DNA of 64,000 nt from Acanthacorydalis orientalis (Eukaryota > Arthropoda > Insecta > Megaloptera > Corydalidae), in contig CM068315.1 of NCBI GenBank assembly GCA_034766995.1, positions 37,007,818 through 37,071,817 of the forward strand, in the 5' to 3' direction. Positions 61,156-64,000 of this stretch are shown one piece after another; the first letter of the stretch is position 1; every line of letters starts with the position of its first letter. A model generated the notes under the pieces. It was not told the DNA's origin, searched no databases, and was given only the letters and a program-made list of their open reading frames with translations. A program made the translations under genes and the position numbers.

Positions 61156-62770
61156 CAAAAAAAAACAATGTAAAAATCTAGTAAATGAAATTTGAAAAGT
61201 TTAAATGCATAGCCCTATAATACAATATCAAGTACTCAGGTGTTACGGGAAAAAACTGTACGTACAGAAAAGAAAAACATGGTGCCGCATCATGAACTTG
61301 ACTCGGACCATTGCATTGTTCTCATTTGATGCAACCATCGACTGGAACATTGCATTTTGTTTTGTATCATTCAGTCTCCAATGTATTGTAAAGACAAATG
61401 TTTCCAAAATTTCATTTACTATGATTAAATAAATTGTATACGTATTGCACATTTTTTTCTTAAACTTCATTATTTGTTCCAATGTTTCAAACAAATTTAC
61501 TTTTCTCATTCAATTTTAACTTTTCTACATTTAATTAAGAATATTAGCTTTCTTTGCAAAAGAATAATACAAGAAACTTAACTACAGTACTTATTTAAAT
61601 TATTTATTAAATTAATGAAATAAAGAAAACTGTTCTAAAAATATATTATAATGAAACTATTTAAAAACGCTTCATACATTTTTGATATTATAATCCTTAA
61701 AAAAATATTTTAGCAAGATATAAAATGATATAATACACATTTATATATTTAAAATAATAAAAAATTACTGTACTTTGTTTTTATTATAACAAATTAAATA
61801 TTAAACAAACGATACAAACATTGTTGTACAAGTGACAACTTTTATGTAAACTTTTCTACAAAGTATGAAACATTTATAAAGCGCGAGACACAGTTACGCA
61901 TGCTATTACAATGTTTAACTACCCTAAATAACAGCTTTAAGGTAGAAATCGTGAAGCGCGGGAGCTATTAAAGAGGTGAAAGATCTCTCTAGGTAACAAG
62001 TAAGAAAGAAAACTTTCAAAAACAAGATGTTCTAAACGATTGTGTTTTTATTCTTTTTGGCAATTACGAAGTGTGCAAGAATTTTTAAAGTACAAATTTA
62101 AATGTAATTATTGTTATATGAGACCCTCTGGATAGTCTTTATTGTCTTTTTAATTGTTTCACGAAATAGGTTTAACGTTCACACTCGTTTCTTTTCAATA
62201 CTTCTGTTTAATGTTCTTATTTATTTAATGAACAGATATGTTTATATATTTATTATCCAAAAACATATTCTTTGATAATTCAATGAATAATCTTTTATTG
62301 AACCATTTAAATATGCTGACTTATTTTGGTTATTTTTAACAAAAAGAAAACTTTTGATTTATTAATCTATTACCTCATTAAGTCTCCACAAAGAGCAACA
62401 TTGAACTATGCTGATAGCTAAGTCTACTGCACTATTTATATCAAGGAAATTGTTCAAATTTCAATCAATAATCATCTAAACTATAAATGAAACGTACGCA
62501 AGCTGTTCATATTGTGCTAAGTAATCCGCCATCACTAAACTTACTTCATTTGCATATGAATTTGCTAGCTGTTCAATATTCGTCACGAGTTATGACAGAA
62601 GACGCTGAATATTCCTGATTGAATTATCTTTCAATTCCTTGCGGTAGTAAATCCTTGTTAGATCAAATTCAATTATATCTTTTATAAGCTCAGATAGAAA
62701 AATATATCTGTTACAATGTCAACTATTATATGAACTTTGAAAAATTAAATAAATTACACAGCAGTTGAAT

Positions 62771-62771
<1 letters not shown>
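60340..62771. other. AT-rich gene-free stretch with two mixed patches
   Basis: A TA tract lies at 61118-61146. Mixed-composition patches lie at 61205-61440 (75-codon plus and 88-codon minus overlapping frames, no recognised motif), 61865-62010 and 62370-62660. No gene is supported. Confidence 0.5.

Positions 62772-62815
<44 letters not shown>
62772..62815. repeat. (TA)n microsatellite
   Basis: TA tract of about 44 bp ending in GTAGTGAATATT. The GTAGTGAA word recurs at 62838, where the long inverted repeat starts. Confidence 0.95.
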
Positions 62816-62820
<5 letters not shown>

Positions 62821-62837
62821 AATATTATTATATATAT

Positions 62838-63079
62838 GTAGTGAAATTCCTACTTTGAAAACATTATTTGTATACATTTATTGGAGAAAGGTCTATCGTT
62901 TGAGATATCATTAAAATACATTTTTATAAAATCAGGTTTGTATTGATATATGTATATATATATATATATATCAACACAAACCTGATTTTATAAAAATGTA
63001 TTTTAATGATATCTCAAACGATAGACCTTTCTCCAATAAATGTATACAAATAAACTTTTCAAAGTATGAATTTCACTGC
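62838..63079. repeat. Long near-perfect inverted repeat with TA loop
   Basis: The left arm (62838-62948) and right arm (62969-63079) are reverse complements over 111 bp with about five mismatches, separated by 20 bp of mostly TA. Checkpoints are TTATTGGAGAAAGGTCTATC at 62879-62898 against its complement in 63010-63040, and AAAATCAGGTTTG against CAAACCTGATTTT beside the loop. If transcribed, the RNA would fold into a long hairpin. No TA, TTAA or 8-bp duplication was found at the outer edges, so it is not clearly a MITE. Confidence 0.95.

Positions 63080-64000
<921 letters not shown>

Noticed and set aside
61205..61509. Overlapping 75-codon plus and 88-codon minus frames
   Set aside because: Mutually overlapping on opposite strands without motifs; at most one could be real and neither is supported.

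Overview
This window is AT-rich, gene-poor eukaryotic DNA. I found no intact protein-coding gene, no tRNA or rRNA gene and no CRISPR array. The transposon relics (mariner, Tc1-like, piggyBac, hAT), the very high A+T content and the dense (TA)n microsatellites suggest an insect. A bee, wasp or ant is plausible, but that is inference and no host gene confirms it. The stretch could be a gene desert or the inside of a very large intron.

The recognisable content is mobile-element relics. Five mariner copies form two families. Family A has two copies (25241-25799 plus strand, 46134-46666 minus strand) that share one large internal deletion. Family B has three copies (26593-27676 minus, 31158-32663 minus, 59163-60339 plus). 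Two of these share the same two deletion junctions, and the 31-kb copy is a chimera of a deleted head joined to a full-length-type body. Other elements are a Tc1-like relic at about 9350-10100 (minus), a piggyBac relic with TTAA ends at 13157-14193, a short hAT-type element with an imperfect 8-bp target duplication at 16129-16615, two further TTAA-flanked inverted-repeat elements (36478-37201 and 47714-47849), and a second Tc1/mariner-superfamily element with paired inverted ends at 42702-43586 (minus). None is intact, so any mobilisation would need a transposase from elsewhere.

The background is divided by dozens of (TA)n tracts, the longest complex one at 49578-49815. Several sit at the centre of inverted repeats. 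The most striking is a nearly perfect 111-bp inverted repeat around a 20-bp TA loop at 62838-63079. Two pairs of dispersed direct duplications (27859-27981 with 29797-29921; 43592-43841 with 44965-45207) also abut TA or CA tracts.

Spaced through the AT-rich DNA are islands of 150-600 bp with visibly higher G+C, for example 2320-2640, 6690-7170, 10600-10870, 12031-12560, 19850-20175, 23391-23570, 44560-44890, 47150-47420 and 52021-52620. A few carry promoter-like motifs or consensus splice donors. They are the best candidates for host regulatory sequence or non-coding exons, but nothing in the sequence proves transcription.
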